A stretch of DNA of 32,088 bases from positions 202,305 to 234,392 of the forward strand of contig NZ_JAEAMR010000010.1 of the NCBI RefSeq assembly GCF_015999245.1, given 5' to 3'. Both the position numbers and the translations under genes were made by a program. A model generated the notes under the pieces. It saw only the letters and a program-made list of their open reading frames with translations, did no database searches and had not been told where the DNA came from. Source of the stretch: Streptomyces sp. AV19 (GTDB lineage: Bacteria; Actinomycetota; Actinomycetes; Streptomycetales; Streptomycetaceae). Below, piece by piece: positions 14,793-22,270 of this stretch (its first letter is position 1; each line of letters starts with the position of its first letter).

Positions 14793-15992
14793 TCACAAAC
14801 CGCCCGTGTACAGGAGTCTGTTGGGCGTGGTGCTCCGTACCCTCTCCACGACGTTCGGCGTCGCCTGGTCGGTCAGCCACTTGGCCACATCCTCGTCGGG
14901 GTGGGTCGCCTTGTGGAGCGCGGCGACGCCCGCCACGTGCGGGGCCGCCTGCGAGGTGCCGCTCATCGGCAGCGTCCCGCCGCCGGTGCGGGCGGAGGTG
15001 ATGTCCTCACCGGGCGCGAGGAGGCGTACGCAGGTGCCCCAGTCGCTGAAGGCGGACATGTGGTCGTTCCGGTCGGTCGATCCGACCGCGATCGCCCCCG
15101 GGGCGCCGGCCGGCGAGTTGGCGCAGGCGTCCGTCGGGGCCGCGCCGTGCTCGGCGTTGCCGGCCGAGACGACCGGGGGGACGCCCTTGGCGGCGATGTT
15201 GGCGACGGCGGTGTCCGTGGCCTCCGACTTGGGGCCGTTCAAGGAGGCGTTGAGGACGGAGGCGGGGGCGGCGTTCCGCGCGACCCAGTCGAGGCCCTGG
15301 ATGAAGCGGGAGGCGGAGGTCGAGCCCTCGCAGTCCAGGACGCGGACGCTGACCAGCGTCACCTTCCGGGCCACCCCGTGGTCCGCGCCGCCGATGATGC
15401 CCGAGACATGGGTGCCGTGGCCCGAGCCGGTGGGGCAGTCGGAGCCGTCGCCGTTGGGGTTCACCAGGTCGGTGCCCTTCCTGGCGCGGCCGCCGAACTC
15501 CGCGTGCGTGTAGTCGATCCCGGTGTCCACGACGTAGGCCGTGACCCCCTCGCCGGTGCCGTTCACATGGAACTGCCCGTCGAGCGGCGGCTGTCGCTGG
15601 TCGATGCGGTCCAGGCCCCAGGGGGTGGCGGGAGCGCGGAGCGCCGACGCGTGGAAGACCGAGTCCTCCTCGACGGACTCCACGTCCGGCGCCCGGCGCA
15701 CGGCCTCCAGCTGGTCGGGGCTGAGCGTCGCGGCGAAGCCGAGGAAGGCGTGCCGGTAGACGACGTCCGGCGTCACGCCCAGCCGGGCGGTGAGCGCGCG
15801 CGGGCTCGCGCCCTTGCGCAGCGCCACGATGTAGTGGGCCGCCACCGCCGTGCCGGACGTCTTGCGCAGCGGCGCGGGGGACGACTGCGTGGGGCCGGGG
15901 TCCGGGGGAGCGGCGGCGAGGGCGAGGGCGGCGAGCAACAGGGCGGCGAATCGGAAGCGGGGCCGTGTCACGTCCCTTGGGTGCCGTGTCAT
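14793..15992 (-). CDS. Secreted subtilisin-like serine protease (S8 family)
   Basis: Extracellular protease of 399 residues. A twin-arginine-poor Sec-type signal lies at about 10-30 (RFRFAALLLAALALAAAPP). An I9 inhibitor propeptide follows (HYIVALRKGASPRALTARLGV to about 115), then the catalytic domain with D156 (VVDTGID), H192 (GHGTHVSG), N279 (VSAGNAEHG) and S347 (MSGTSQAAPHVAG). Cysteine pairs at 186/221 and 290/321 could form disulfides, as in proteinase K-like enzymes. It ends without a P-domain. The first 14 bases of the gene are repeated 21 bases on as GGACGTGACACGGC, so a GTG start at 15971 is possible. It lies upstream of the TetR unit and is probably transcribed separately. Confidence 0.92.
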   Translation of the reverse strand: MTRHPRDVTRPRFRFAALLLAALALAAAPPDPGPTQSSPAPLRKTSGTAVAAHYIVALRKGASPRALTARLGVTPDVVYRHAFLGFAATLSPDQLEAVRRAPDVESVEEDSVFHASALRAPATPWGLDRIDQRQPPLDGQFHVNGTGEGVTAYVVDTGIDYTHAEFGGRARKGTDLVNPNGDGSDCPTGSGHGTHVSGIIGGADHGVARKVTLVSVRVLDCEGSTSASRFIQGLDWVARNAAPASVLNASLNGPKSEATDTAVANIAAKGVPPVVSAGNAEHGAAPTDACANSPAGAPGAIAVGSTDRNDHMSAFSDWGTCVRLLAPGEDITSARTGGGTLPMSGTSQAAPHVAGVAALHKATHPDEDVAKWLTDQATPNVVERVRSTTPNRLLYTGGL

Positions 15993-16105
15993 GTCCTTTG
16001 GATAGGGCCTCGCGCACCGGCCCGCGATCGGGGCTGGGCCGACTGGCGGGCACGGCCGCGAGCCTCCTTGACGGCGGTGCGTCCGCCTCCCCGGGACGGC
16101 GATGC

Positions 16106-16150
16106 GTACGGCCGTACATATCGTTGTGTACGCTTGTACGTATGGTGTAC
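16106..16150. promoter_or_regulatory. GTAC-rich operator region before the SMR/TetR genes
   Basis: Five GTAC words lie within 45 bases. They form the palindrome GTACGGCCGTAC at 16106-16117 and the inverted repeat CGTACA-N8-TGTACG at 16113-16132. The ATG of the efflux gene (16142) is inside the cluster. A TetR gene follows in the same operon, so this is the likely binding region of that regulator. No clear ribosome site precedes the ATG. Confidence 0.55.
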
Positions 16151-16465
16151 CTGACCCTGGCCGGGGCGATCGCCTCCGAGATCATGGCCACGACCTGCAT
16201 GAAGTACAGCGAGGGCTTCAGCCGGCTCTGGCCCTCGGCCGGGACCGCCGTGGGCTACCTGCTGGCCTTCGTCCTGCTCGCCCAGACGCTCAAGAGCATG
16301 AACGTCGGCACCGCCTACGCGATCTGGTCCGGCGCGGGCACCGCCGTCGTCGCCGCGATCGGCATGCTCTTCCTCGGCGAGGCCGTCAACGCGGCCCGGA
16401 TCGGCGGCATCCTGCTGATCGTCGCCGGCGTCGTGGTCCTCAACCTGGGCGGAGCGTCCCACTGA
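16142..16465 (+). CDS. Small multidrug resistance (SMR) efflux protein
   Basis: A 107-residue proton-coupled exporter of cationic compounds in the cell membrane, working as a dimer. Four membrane segments are visible: LTLAGAIASEIMATTCM, with the essential glutamate E13 in the first; AVGYLLAFVLLAQTL; GTAYAIWSGAGTAVVAAIGML; and IGGILLIVAGVVVLNLGG. The KSMNVGTAYAIWSGAGT motif is the family hallmark. The sequence resembles QacE/EmrE-type more than guanidinium (Gdx) exporters, but this was not tested. Its TGA overlaps the ATG of the TetR gene (TGATG). Confidence 0.93.
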   Translation: MVYLTLAGAIASEIMATTCMKYSEGFSRLWPSAGTAVGYLLAFVLLAQTLKSMNVGTAYAIWSGAGTAVVAAIGMLFLGEAVNAARIGGILLIVAGVVVLNLGGASH

Positions 16466-17010
16466 TGCCCCGCCGCCACGACCCCGGCCGCCGCGACCGC
16501 ATCGTGGACGCCGCGATCCGCGTCGTCGCCGGACGCGGCATCGGCGCGCTCAGCCACCGCTCCGCCGCGGCCGAGGCGGACGTCCCGCTCGGCTCCACGA
16601 CGTACCACTTCAAGACCCTCGACGACCTGCTGGTCGAGGCGCTGCGCCGGACCGCGCGGGGGTGGCTGGACGTCATGTCGGAGTGGGAGCGGGGCCTCCC
16701 GGACGACCTTCCGCTCGCCGGATTCCTGACGCGGATGGCCGAGGAGTCGCTGACCGGCGACCGCGCCCGGCTGGAGCTGGAGTACGAGCTCTACGCGGCC
16801 GGCCTGCGCCGCCCCGCCCTGCGTCCCGTCGTCGCCGAGTGCGTCGAGGAGATGGTGGCGATCACCCGCCGCCGCACCCCGGACGAGGCCACCGCCCGGG
16901 CCGCCGTGGCCCTGATCGACGGGCTGCTGCTCCAGTACCTGCTCAGCGACCGTCCCTTCGACCGCGACGCGGTGCGGGCCGCCGTTTCCAGGATCACTGC
17001 CGGCCCCTGA
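16465..17010 (+). CDS. TetR family regulator of the SMR gene
   Basis: A 181-residue regulator with HTH DRIVDAAIRVVAGRGIGALSHRSAAAEADVPLGSTTYHFKTLDDLL at about 11-55 and a short C-terminal ligand domain. It overlaps the efflux gene by one base and is therefore co-transcribed with it. The arrangement (exporter first, repressor second, palindromes in front of the exporter) suggests autorepression relieved by a drug. The effector is unknown. Confidence 0.88.
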   Translation: MPRRHDPGRRDRIVDAAIRVVAGRGIGALSHRSAAAEADVPLGSTTYHFKTLDDLLVEALRRTARGWLDVMSEWERGLPDDLPLAGFLTRMAEESLTGDRARLELEYELYAAGLRRPALRPVVAECVEEMVAITRRRTPDEATARAAVALIDGLLLQYLLSDRPFDRDAVRAAVSRITAGP

Positions 17011-17042
17011 TCGCCAGTTCGCCTTGAGCGGCCCCGTCCGGT

Positions 17043-17048
17043 TAGGTT
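17043..17048 (+). promoter_or_regulatory. Putative -10 box of dapD (leaderless)
   Basis: TAGGTT lies 7 bases before the dapD ATG at 17056 and no ribosome site is present, so a leaderless transcript is likely. A TTGAGC upstream is too close (13 bases) to be a good -35 box. Confidence 0.4.
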
Positions 17049-17055
17049 TTCGGAC

Positions 17056-18045
17056 ATGACCGAAGCTGCTGCCCCCCGCACCACCGGCGCCGTCGCCGCC
17101 GGCCTCGCCACGATCGCCGCCGACGGGACCGTCCTCGACACCTGGTTCCCGGCCCCCGGCCTCACCGACGAGCCCGGCCCGGCCGGCACCGAGCGGCTGA
17201 CCGCCGACGCCGCCGCCGAGCTGCTGGGCGAGGGCGCCCTCAAGGCCGTCGGCCCGGACCCGCGCCGGGGCGTCGAGGTCGTCGCCGTCCGCACGGTCAT
17301 CGCCTCGCTCGACGACAAGCCGCTCGACGCGCACGACGCCTACCTGCGCCTGCACCTGCTCTCCCACCGCCTGGTCAAGCCGCACGGCCAGAACCTGGAC
17401 GGCATCTTCGGCCTGCTCGCCAACGTCGCCTGGACCTCGCTCGGCCCCGTCGCCGTCGACCAGGTCGAGCAGGCGCGGCTGAACGCCCGTGCCGAGGGCC
17501 TGCACCTGTCGGTCACCAGCATCGACAAGTTCCCGCGCATGACCGACTACGTCGCCCCCTCCGGCGTCCGCATCGGCGACGCCGACCGCGTCCGCCTCGG
17601 CGCCCACCTGGGCGCGGGCACCACCGTCATGCACGAGGGCTTCGTCAACTTCAACGCCGGCACGCTGGGCACCTCCATGGTCGAGGGCCGCATCAGCGCG
17701 GGCGTCGTCGTCGGCGACGGCAGCGACATCGGCGGCGGCGCGTCCACCATGGGCACGCTCTCCGGCGGCGGCAAGCAGATCATCTCCGTCGGCAGGAACT
17801 GCCTGCTCGGCGCCGAGTCCGGCATCGGCATCGCCCTCGGCGACGAGTGCGTCGTCGAGGCCGGCCTCTACGTGACCGCCGGCACCCGCGTCACCCTGCC
17901 CGACGGCGAGGTCGTCAAGGCCCTGGAGCTCTCCGGCGCCGACAACATCCTCTTCCGCCGCAACTCCACCACGGGCGCCGTCGAGGCCCGCCCGTACAAG
18001 GCCACCTGGGGCGGCCTCAACGAGGCGCTGCACAGCCACAACTGA
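17056..18045 (+). CDS. dapD: Tetrahydrodipicolinate N-succinyltransferase
   Basis: Transfers succinyl from succinyl-CoA to tetrahydrodipicolinate in the succinylase branch of diaminopimelate and lysine synthesis. It has 329 residues and is of the actinobacterial type. An N-terminal alpha/beta domain (1-150) precedes a left-handed parallel beta-helix of hexapeptide repeats (VRLGAHLGAGTTVMHEGFVNFNAGTLGTSMVEGRISAGVVVGDG and onward). The GGGASTMGTLSGGGKQ loop and NCLLGAESGIGIALGDECVVEAGLYVTAG are typical. The C-terminal stretch closes with TWGGLNEALHSHN. It is monocistronic, with a possible hairpin terminator after it. Confidence 0.95.
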   Translation: MTEAAAPRTTGAVAAGLATIAADGTVLDTWFPAPGLTDEPGPAGTERLTADAAAELLGEGALKAVGPDPRRGVEVVAVRTVIASLDDKPLDAHDAYLRLHLLSHRLVKPHGQNLDGIFGLLANVAWTSLGPVAVDQVEQARLNARAEGLHLSVTSIDKFPRMTDYVAPSGVRIGDADRVRLGAHLGAGTTVMHEGFVNFNAGTLGTSMVEGRISAGVVVGDGSDIGGGASTMGTLSGGGKQIISVGRNCLLGAESGIGIALGDECVVEAGLYVTAGTRVTLPDGEVVKALELSGADNILFRRNSTTGAVEARPYKATWGGLNEALHSHN

Positions 18046-18068
18046 CGTACGCGCGTCGCCTGTTCGAC

Positions 18069-18106
18069 GAGCGGCCGTACGGCGGGGGACCGCGGTGCGG
18101 CCGCTC
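18069..18106 (+). terminator. Hairpin after dapD
   Basis: GAGCGGCCG at 18069-18077 pairs exactly with CGGCCGCTC at 18098-18106, with further partial pairing (CGG/CCG) inside. It lies 24 bases after the dapD stop. There is no U-run. It also precedes the small peptide gene and could act in its leader. Confidence 0.5.
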
Positions 18107-18179
18107 TGGCGTGTCCCGGACGTGCTGCGCCACCATGGGTGCCGTTCGGTCCACGGGAAGCGAACCCATGGGAGGCGTC

Positions 18180-18326
18180 ATGAAGCTGGGCAAACCGCTG
18201 GCCGTCGGCTTCGCGGAGGAGGCCGGGGAGGTCTTCGAGGTCCCCGAGGCCCCCGAGGTCCTCCGGGCCGTGGAGGCCGCCGCGGAGGCCCCCGCCGCCG
18301 AAGAAGCCGTCCCGGCCGGGCGATGA
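18180..18326 (+). CDS. 48-aa acidic peptide coupled to a Cys-rich protein
   Basis: A very small gene, not a recognised family. The peptide begins MKLGKPLAVGFAEEAGEVFE and ends in an alanine/glutamate-rich tail with PAGR. It has no cysteine, no signal peptide and no membrane segment. GGAGG at 18171-18175 lies 4 bases before the ATG at 18180; in-frame ATGs at 18168 and 18135 would give 52 or 63 residues. The stop overlaps the ATG of the next gene (ATGA), which is strong evidence that the frame is real and coupled. The short lysine-rich start followed by an acidic body resembles a substrate or adaptor peptide, but no function can be assigned. Confidence 0.65.
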   Translation: MKLGKPLAVGFAEEAGEVFEVPEAPEVLRAVEAAAEAPAAEEAVPAGR

Positions 18327-18976
18327 GGCTCCGGCTCCCGCAGGAGCGCCCCGCCGAGCCGCCCACCGGCTACAAGATCGCCTATCCGGTGCTCTCCCGG
18401 GACGCCACCGGGGCCGGATTCACCGGGGTCTCCCTCGGCGGCGGCGCGCCCTACGGCGCCCTGGACGACGCCCGCTGCGTCTACGGGCGCCGGCACCGGC
18501 CTCCGGCCCGCCGCTGCGACTGCGGCTTCCACTGCCTGCACTCCCTCGCCGACGCGCTCGCCCTGACCTGCGCCGGGCAGCACCGCCGGGCCGTCGTCCT
18601 GGAGGTCGGCGTCCTCGGCTCGTACATCCGCTACGAGCGCGGCATGCGCTACGCGCGCCAGCGGGTGCGCGCCGTCCGGATCGGCTCCTGCGCCTGCGGG
18701 CGCGACGCGGTCCGCCTCGCGGACGCCGGGTGGGGGCGGCCGGGCTGGCGCGTGGTCGCGCCGGACTGCGGCGGGTGCGCGCTGGGCGGTGTGGGAGTGA
18801 CGCTGGAGGAGTTCGAGCGGCTGGTGGGGGACGGCGTGAAGGTCACGGCCGAGCGGAGCGGAGCCGTGCCGGACCGGACCCTGCCGGAGCTGATGGCCGA
18901 GGCGTCGCTGCTGCAGGCGCGACTGGACTGGTTCGAGGGGCAGTTGGCGAAGTTCGTGCCGCGGCACGAGGAGTGA
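18323..18976 (+). CDS. Cysteine-rich conserved hypothetical protein
   Basis: A 217-residue cytosolic protein that I do not recognise. It opens with a basic-acidic stretch and GYKIAYPVLSRDATGAGFTGVSLGGG. Three clusters look like metal knuckles: CVYGRRH followed by CDCGFHCLH, then SCACG, then DCGGC. Between them is VVLEVGVLGSYIRYERGMRYARQRVRAVRIG, a likely beta-sheet. The C-terminus, after TLEEFERLVGDGV, is helical (LPELMAEASLLQARLDWFEGQLAKFV), possibly a coiled coil. Zinc or Fe-S binding is inferred from the cysteines only. It is translationally coupled to the 48-aa peptide upstream and converges on the dapA-like gene. Confidence 0.72.
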   Translation: MRLRLPQERPAEPPTGYKIAYPVLSRDATGAGFTGVSLGGGAPYGALDDARCVYGRRHRPPARRCDCGFHCLHSLADALALTCAGQHRRAVVLEVGVLGSYIRYERGMRYARQRVRAVRIGSCACGRDAVRLADAGWGRPGWRVVAPDCGGCALGGVGVTLEEFERLVGDGVKVTAERSGAVPDRTLPELMAEASLLQARLDWFEGQLAKFVPRHEE

Positions 18977-19130
18977 GGCGCCTGCGACGCCAAGATGTGG
19001 CGCCGGTGACGCCAAGTGAGGCGCCTGCGACGAGTGTGGTGCTTACGGCGAGTGGTGGCGTGGCGGCGAGTGTGGCGCGGCGTCGGGTGTGGTGCCTACG
19101 ACGGGTGAGGCGCGGGCGCAGGGAGAGGCG
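18974..19130. repeat. Degenerate ~18-bp tandem repeat (minisatellite)
   Basis: About eight imperfect units of 17-22 bases follow one another, with a consensus near GAGGCGCCTGCGACGAGT. Examples are GAGGCGCCTGCGACG at 18977 and again at 19019, and GTGGTGCTTACGGCGAGT next to it. The array begins at the stop codon of the Cys-rich gene, fills the gap between the convergent genes and runs into the 3' end of the dapA-like gene, where it encodes its low-complexity tail. Confidence 0.7.
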
Positions 19131-20028
19131 CGTGCCCGGTCACCCGCTCGTATGTCTTCAGCAGCTCCGCCACGCGGTCGGTCCCCGCCTCCCGCAACGG
19201 CGCCCGTACGGCCCCGCCGCCCGGCAGCCCCAGCGCCCCCAGCAGTCCCTTCGCCGTCACCGTCCCCGGCAGGCCGGACGCCATCATCAACTCCACCAGG
19301 GGCAGCGCCCGTCGGTGCAGCCGCGCCGCCTCCTGTGGCGTCCCCGCGTCGAACGCGTCGAGGGCCGCCGCCAGCAGCGGCCCGGCCACGTTGGCGACCG
19401 TGCTGACGTACCCCACCGCGCCGACCGAGCGCAGCGGCAGGTTGAGCTCCTCCGAGCCGGAGTAGTACGCCAGTTCCGTCTCCGCGATGACCTTCGCGCT
19501 GCCGAGGAGGTCGTAGGCACAGTCCTTCACACCGGCCACGCGCGGGTGCTCGGCCAGCCGGAGCATGGTGTCCGGCTCGATGCGGGTGCCCGTCCGGCCG
19601 GGGATGTCGTAGAGCATCACCGGCACGCCGACGGCGTCGGCGACCGTCCGGAAGTGCGCGGCGACGGCGTCCTGCGGCGGGCGGCTGTAGTACGGGGTGA
19701 CGACCAGCACCCCGTCCGCCCCGGCGGCCTCGGCGGCGCGGGCGAGTTCGACCGTGTGCCGGGTGTCGTTGGTGCCGACGCCCGCCGTGATCCGGGCGCG
19801 GCCGGCGACGGCCTCGGCCACGGCCCGGATCAGGGCGCTCTTCTCCGCGTCGGTGGTGGTCGGCGACTCCCCGGTGGTGCCGCTCAGCACCAGGCCGTCG
19901 CAGCGGCCCTCGCCGACGAGGCGGTCGGCGAGGCGCCGGGCGGCGTCGAGGTCGAGCCCGCCGTCGTCGGTGAAGGGGGTCACCATCGCGCAGACCGTAC
20001 GGCCGAAGGGGCTGGTGGGAGGCGTCAT
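19096..20028 (-). CDS. dapA: Dihydrodipicolinate synthase family protein (DapA-like)
   Basis: Class I aldolase of the DapA family; the best guess is 4-hydroxy-tetrahydrodipicolinate synthase, which condenses pyruvate with aspartate semialdehyde. The 310 residues contain T51 and T52 (SGTTGES), Y114 (VTPYYSRP), Y140 and R145 (LYDIPGRTG) and the Schiff-base lysine K168 (GVKDCAYD). These match E. coli T44, T45, Y107, Y133, R138 and K161. Nearby dapD supports a lysine/DAP role. Streptomycetes often have several DapA-like genes, so a different aldolase role is possible. The last 11 residues (APLPAPAPHPS) are encoded by the tandem repeat array and are probably dispensable. Confidence 0.88.
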   Translation of the reverse strand: MTPPTSPFGRTVCAMVTPFTDDGGLDLDAARRLADRLVGEGRCDGLVLSGTTGESPTTTDAEKSALIRAVAEAVAGRARITAGVGTNDTRHTVELARAAEAAGADGVLVVTPYYSRPPQDAVAAHFRTVADAVGVPVMLYDIPGRTGTRIEPDTMLRLAEHPRVAGVKDCAYDLLGSAKVIAETELAYYSGSEELNLPLRSVGAVGYVSTVANVAGPLLAAALDAFDAGTPQEAARLHRRALPLVELMMASGLPGTVTAKGLLGALGLPGGGAVRAPLREAGTDRVAELLKTYERVTGHAPLPAPAPHPS

Positions 20029-20138
20029 CGCGGCACTCTCCGGGGGACGGGGGAGGGGAACGCCCCGATTCTCCGGCCCAACGACCGTACAGGTCCATGG
20101 AATTGTTCTACTTCAAGGATGAAGCAGCGCTTAATCCG

Positions 20139-21986
20139 TCACGGCTTCCAGCGCAGCACCTGCGGGTCGTGGTCGCTCGCCTGGTCCGCGAACTCGGCGT
20201 TGATGTGGACGATGTCGTAGTCCGTCCGCTTCCGGCCGTTCATGGCCGGGCTGGTCAGGATGTGGTCCAGGACCTGGGAGTTGCCCTGGAAGACATAGCC
20301 GTACCGTTCCTGCACGGGCAGCAGGTCCACCTGGTCGGTCAGCACCCGGCCCGCGGTGAGCGCGGAGAGCGCGGGGGAGAACTGGTAGTCGTTGAGGTCG
20401 CCCGCGACGATCACGTTGGCCTTCCGGTCGGCCGCGAGGAGCCGCTTGACGAAGGTGTTGACGATCTTCGCCTGCTGTCCGCGCTGCACCTCGGAGGTGC
20501 GGGCCGGCGCCTGGAAGCGGCTGTCCAGGCCCTGGTCGCCGCCCTTGGAGTTGAAGTGGTTGACGATGACGAAGACCCGCTCGCCCCGGAAGGTGAACTG
20601 GCCCGCCAGCGGCTTGCGGCTGTTCTTCCACGCCTCGTTCGCCGGGTCGATCCGGCCGGGCGAGGCGGAGAGCGCGGCCTTTCCGCCGTCGCGGACGACC
20701 TCGACCGGCGTGGTGGAGTCGCCGCCCGCCGTGTCGGTGAAGGAGACGCGGGCCGGGTTGAAGAGGAAGGCGGTGCGTATGTTGCCGCCGGGCTGGCCGC
20801 CGTCCTGGCCGTCCACCGGGTTGATCTGCCGCCACCGGTAGGCCGGGCCGCCCGCCGCGCGGATCGCGTCGGTGAGCTTCTTCAGCGTGACGCTGGCGTC
20901 GACCGTCCCGTCGTTCCCCGTCCCGTTGTCGTCCTGCACCTCCTCCAGGGCGACGACGTCGGGCGAGGCGAGGTTGGTGACCAGGGCCGAGGCCAGCCGG
21001 TCGAACTTCTCCTGCGGGGTCTTGGGGGAGAGGTTCTCGACGTTGTACGTGGCGACGGCCAGTTCGCCGCTGCGCTGCTTGCGCGTGGTCTCCCGCTTCA
21101 GCCCCCGGTCGGTGAGCCTGCCCAGCTCGGTGGCCTGGAGCGTGTAACCGCCGTGGTTGTCGTAGTCCAGCGGGCCCGCGGTGACGCCGGTCAGCTCGTC
21201 ACCGACGTCGGCGACCGGGAAGGGGCGCTGCGCGAACGGGACGAGCGAAGCCACCTTGACCCGGGCCGCGTTGGGGTCGGCGTACGAACCGTAGACGACG
21301 CCGCCGCGCGCGGTGCGGCCGTGGCGGCGGTCGGCGGTGACCCACAGGTCGTGGTACTCGCTGGTCGCCTGGGTGACCGGCGCGTTGCGGACCGAGACCC
21401 GCATGCCCTCCAGCGACTCGAAGCGGTCCAGGGCGTAACGGCCGGGCCGCAGCGGGAGCCCCTCGACCGAGCCGCCGTGCGCGTCGGGCGCGTAACGGGC
21501 GGGCAGCGTCCGGGCGTTGAGCTCGACCGCGGCGGGCAGCGCGTTGCCCGAGGAGCGCACGGTCCACCGCGCGCCGGTCAGCTGGGTGACCGACTGGAGC
21601 CCGGCCTTCTCGCCGCCGGGGTAGTACTCCTTGACCGTGCCGGAGACCAGCACCGCGTCGCCCGGCTTCACGTCGGGGGCGGTGGAGCCGGTGAAGACGA
21701 AGAGGGCCTCGCTGGTGGCCGCGTCCTTGTCCGGGTCGGTGTCCTGGAACCAGAAGCCGCGGGCGGAGCCGAAGCCGCGGACGGCGGTCACCACGCCCGG
21801 CACGTCGGACACCTGCTTGCCCGCGTACGGGGAGAGGCGCGTGGTGCCCTGGACGTCGTGGATGCGGACGCCGCCGTCGGCGCTCGCGGCGGGCGCGGTG
21901 AGCAGCCCGGCCGCGAGGGCGGCGGTGACGAGAGTGCCGAGGGTGACGGCCGGCCTGCGGGTGGTGCGGCGTCGACTGCTGGGCAC
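20139..21986 (-). CDS. Secreted nuclease, ExeM/NucH type (endonuclease/exonuclease/phosphatase fold)
   Basis: Extracellular DNase-like protein of 615 residues. The signal peptide is at 1-36 (SSRRRTTRRPAVTLGTLVTAALAAGLLTAPAASA). The N-terminal half has OB-like beta domains (VRIHDVQGT..., GFWFQDTDPDKD, VSGTVKEYYPGG). The C-terminal half is the metal-dependent catalytic domain: VATYNVENLS, VVALEEVQD, VIVNHFNSKGGD, VIVAGDLNDYQ, LDHILTS and SDHDPQVLRW, which supply the metal ligands and catalytic histidines. The GTG at 21986 was chosen because CCGGAGG lies about 7 bases before it and because it puts the signal peptide at the start; an upstream ATG at 22097 would add 37 residues and break this. Likely role: nutrient scavenging from DNA. 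Confidence 0.9.
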   Translation of the reverse strand: MPSSRRRTTRRPAVTLGTLVTAALAAGLLTAPAASADGGVRIHDVQGTTRLSPYAGKQVSDVPGVVTAVRGFGSARGFWFQDTDPDKDAATSEALFVFTGSTAPDVKPGDAVLVSGTVKEYYPGGEKAGLQSVTQLTGARWTVRSSGNALPAAVELNARTLPARYAPDAHGGSVEGLPLRPGRYALDRFESLEGMRVSVRNAPVTQATSEYHDLWVTADRRHGRTARGGVVYGSYADPNAARVKVASLVPFAQRPFPVADVGDELTGVTAGPLDYDNHGGYTLQATELGRLTDRGLKRETTRKQRSGELAVATYNVENLSPKTPQEKFDRLASALVTNLASPDVVALEEVQDDNGTGNDGTVDASVTLKKLTDAIRAAGGPAYRWRQINPVDGQDGGQPGGNIRTAFLFNPARVSFTDTAGGDSTTPVEVVRDGGKAALSASPGRIDPANEAWKNSRKPLAGQFTFRGERVFVIVNHFNSKGGDQGLDSRFQAPARTSEVQRGQQAKIVNTFVKRLLAADRKANVIVAGDLNDYQFSPALSALTAGRVLTDQVDLLPVQERYGYVFQGNSQVLDHILTSPAMNGRKRTDYDIVHINAEFADQASDHDPQVLRWKP

Positions 21987-22047
21987 GGAGAGCCTCCGGT
22001 GAGGTGTGAGGGGCGGGAAGAGAGACCGGGCGGTCCGCCGATGGCTG

Positions 22048-22125
22048 ACGCGCTGATCTTTACGCGCTGATCTTGACGCGTTTTCTACGCGCGTCAATTT
22101 CTTGTGTGAACACGTCAGTTGTCAA
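22048..22125 (-). promoter_or_regulatory. Repeat-rich promoter region of the nuclease gene
   Basis: On the minus strand a TTGACA -35-like box lies at 22120-22125, followed by the inverted repeat GACGCG-N9-CGCGTC (22075-22095) and two exact copies of the 13-base word ACGCGCTGATCTT on the plus strand (22048-22060 and 22062-22074), a 14-base period. The region is AT-richer than its surroundings. It looks like a regulator binding array; no known box was matched with confidence. Confidence 0.5.
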
Positions 22126-22270
22126 GGTCTTGCGGGTGGACGGCACCCGACGGGTCCGTGAACCGGGCGGCGGCGGGCGAAACCCGTCTACGCTGGGGCG
22201 GTACGTGCGCCTCCGGCACCCGTGCGCGCTCGCCGCCGCGGGCGGGCGGCCGCGGCCACGCCCCCGGACC

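Noticed and set aside
14134..16154. Plus-strand frames opposite the TetR and protease genes
   Set aside because: The minus strand carries a complete HTH and a full Ser-His-Asp protease; the plus frames show no family features.
18977..19095. The tandem repeat as a CRISPR array
   Set aside because: Units are adjacent, degenerate and without unique spacers, and no cas genes are nearby.
22100..22125. GTTCAC-like word as a PHO box for the nuclease gene
   Set aside because: Only one loose GTTCACACAAG match was seen and no second 11-base direct unit, so phosphate control cannot be claimed.
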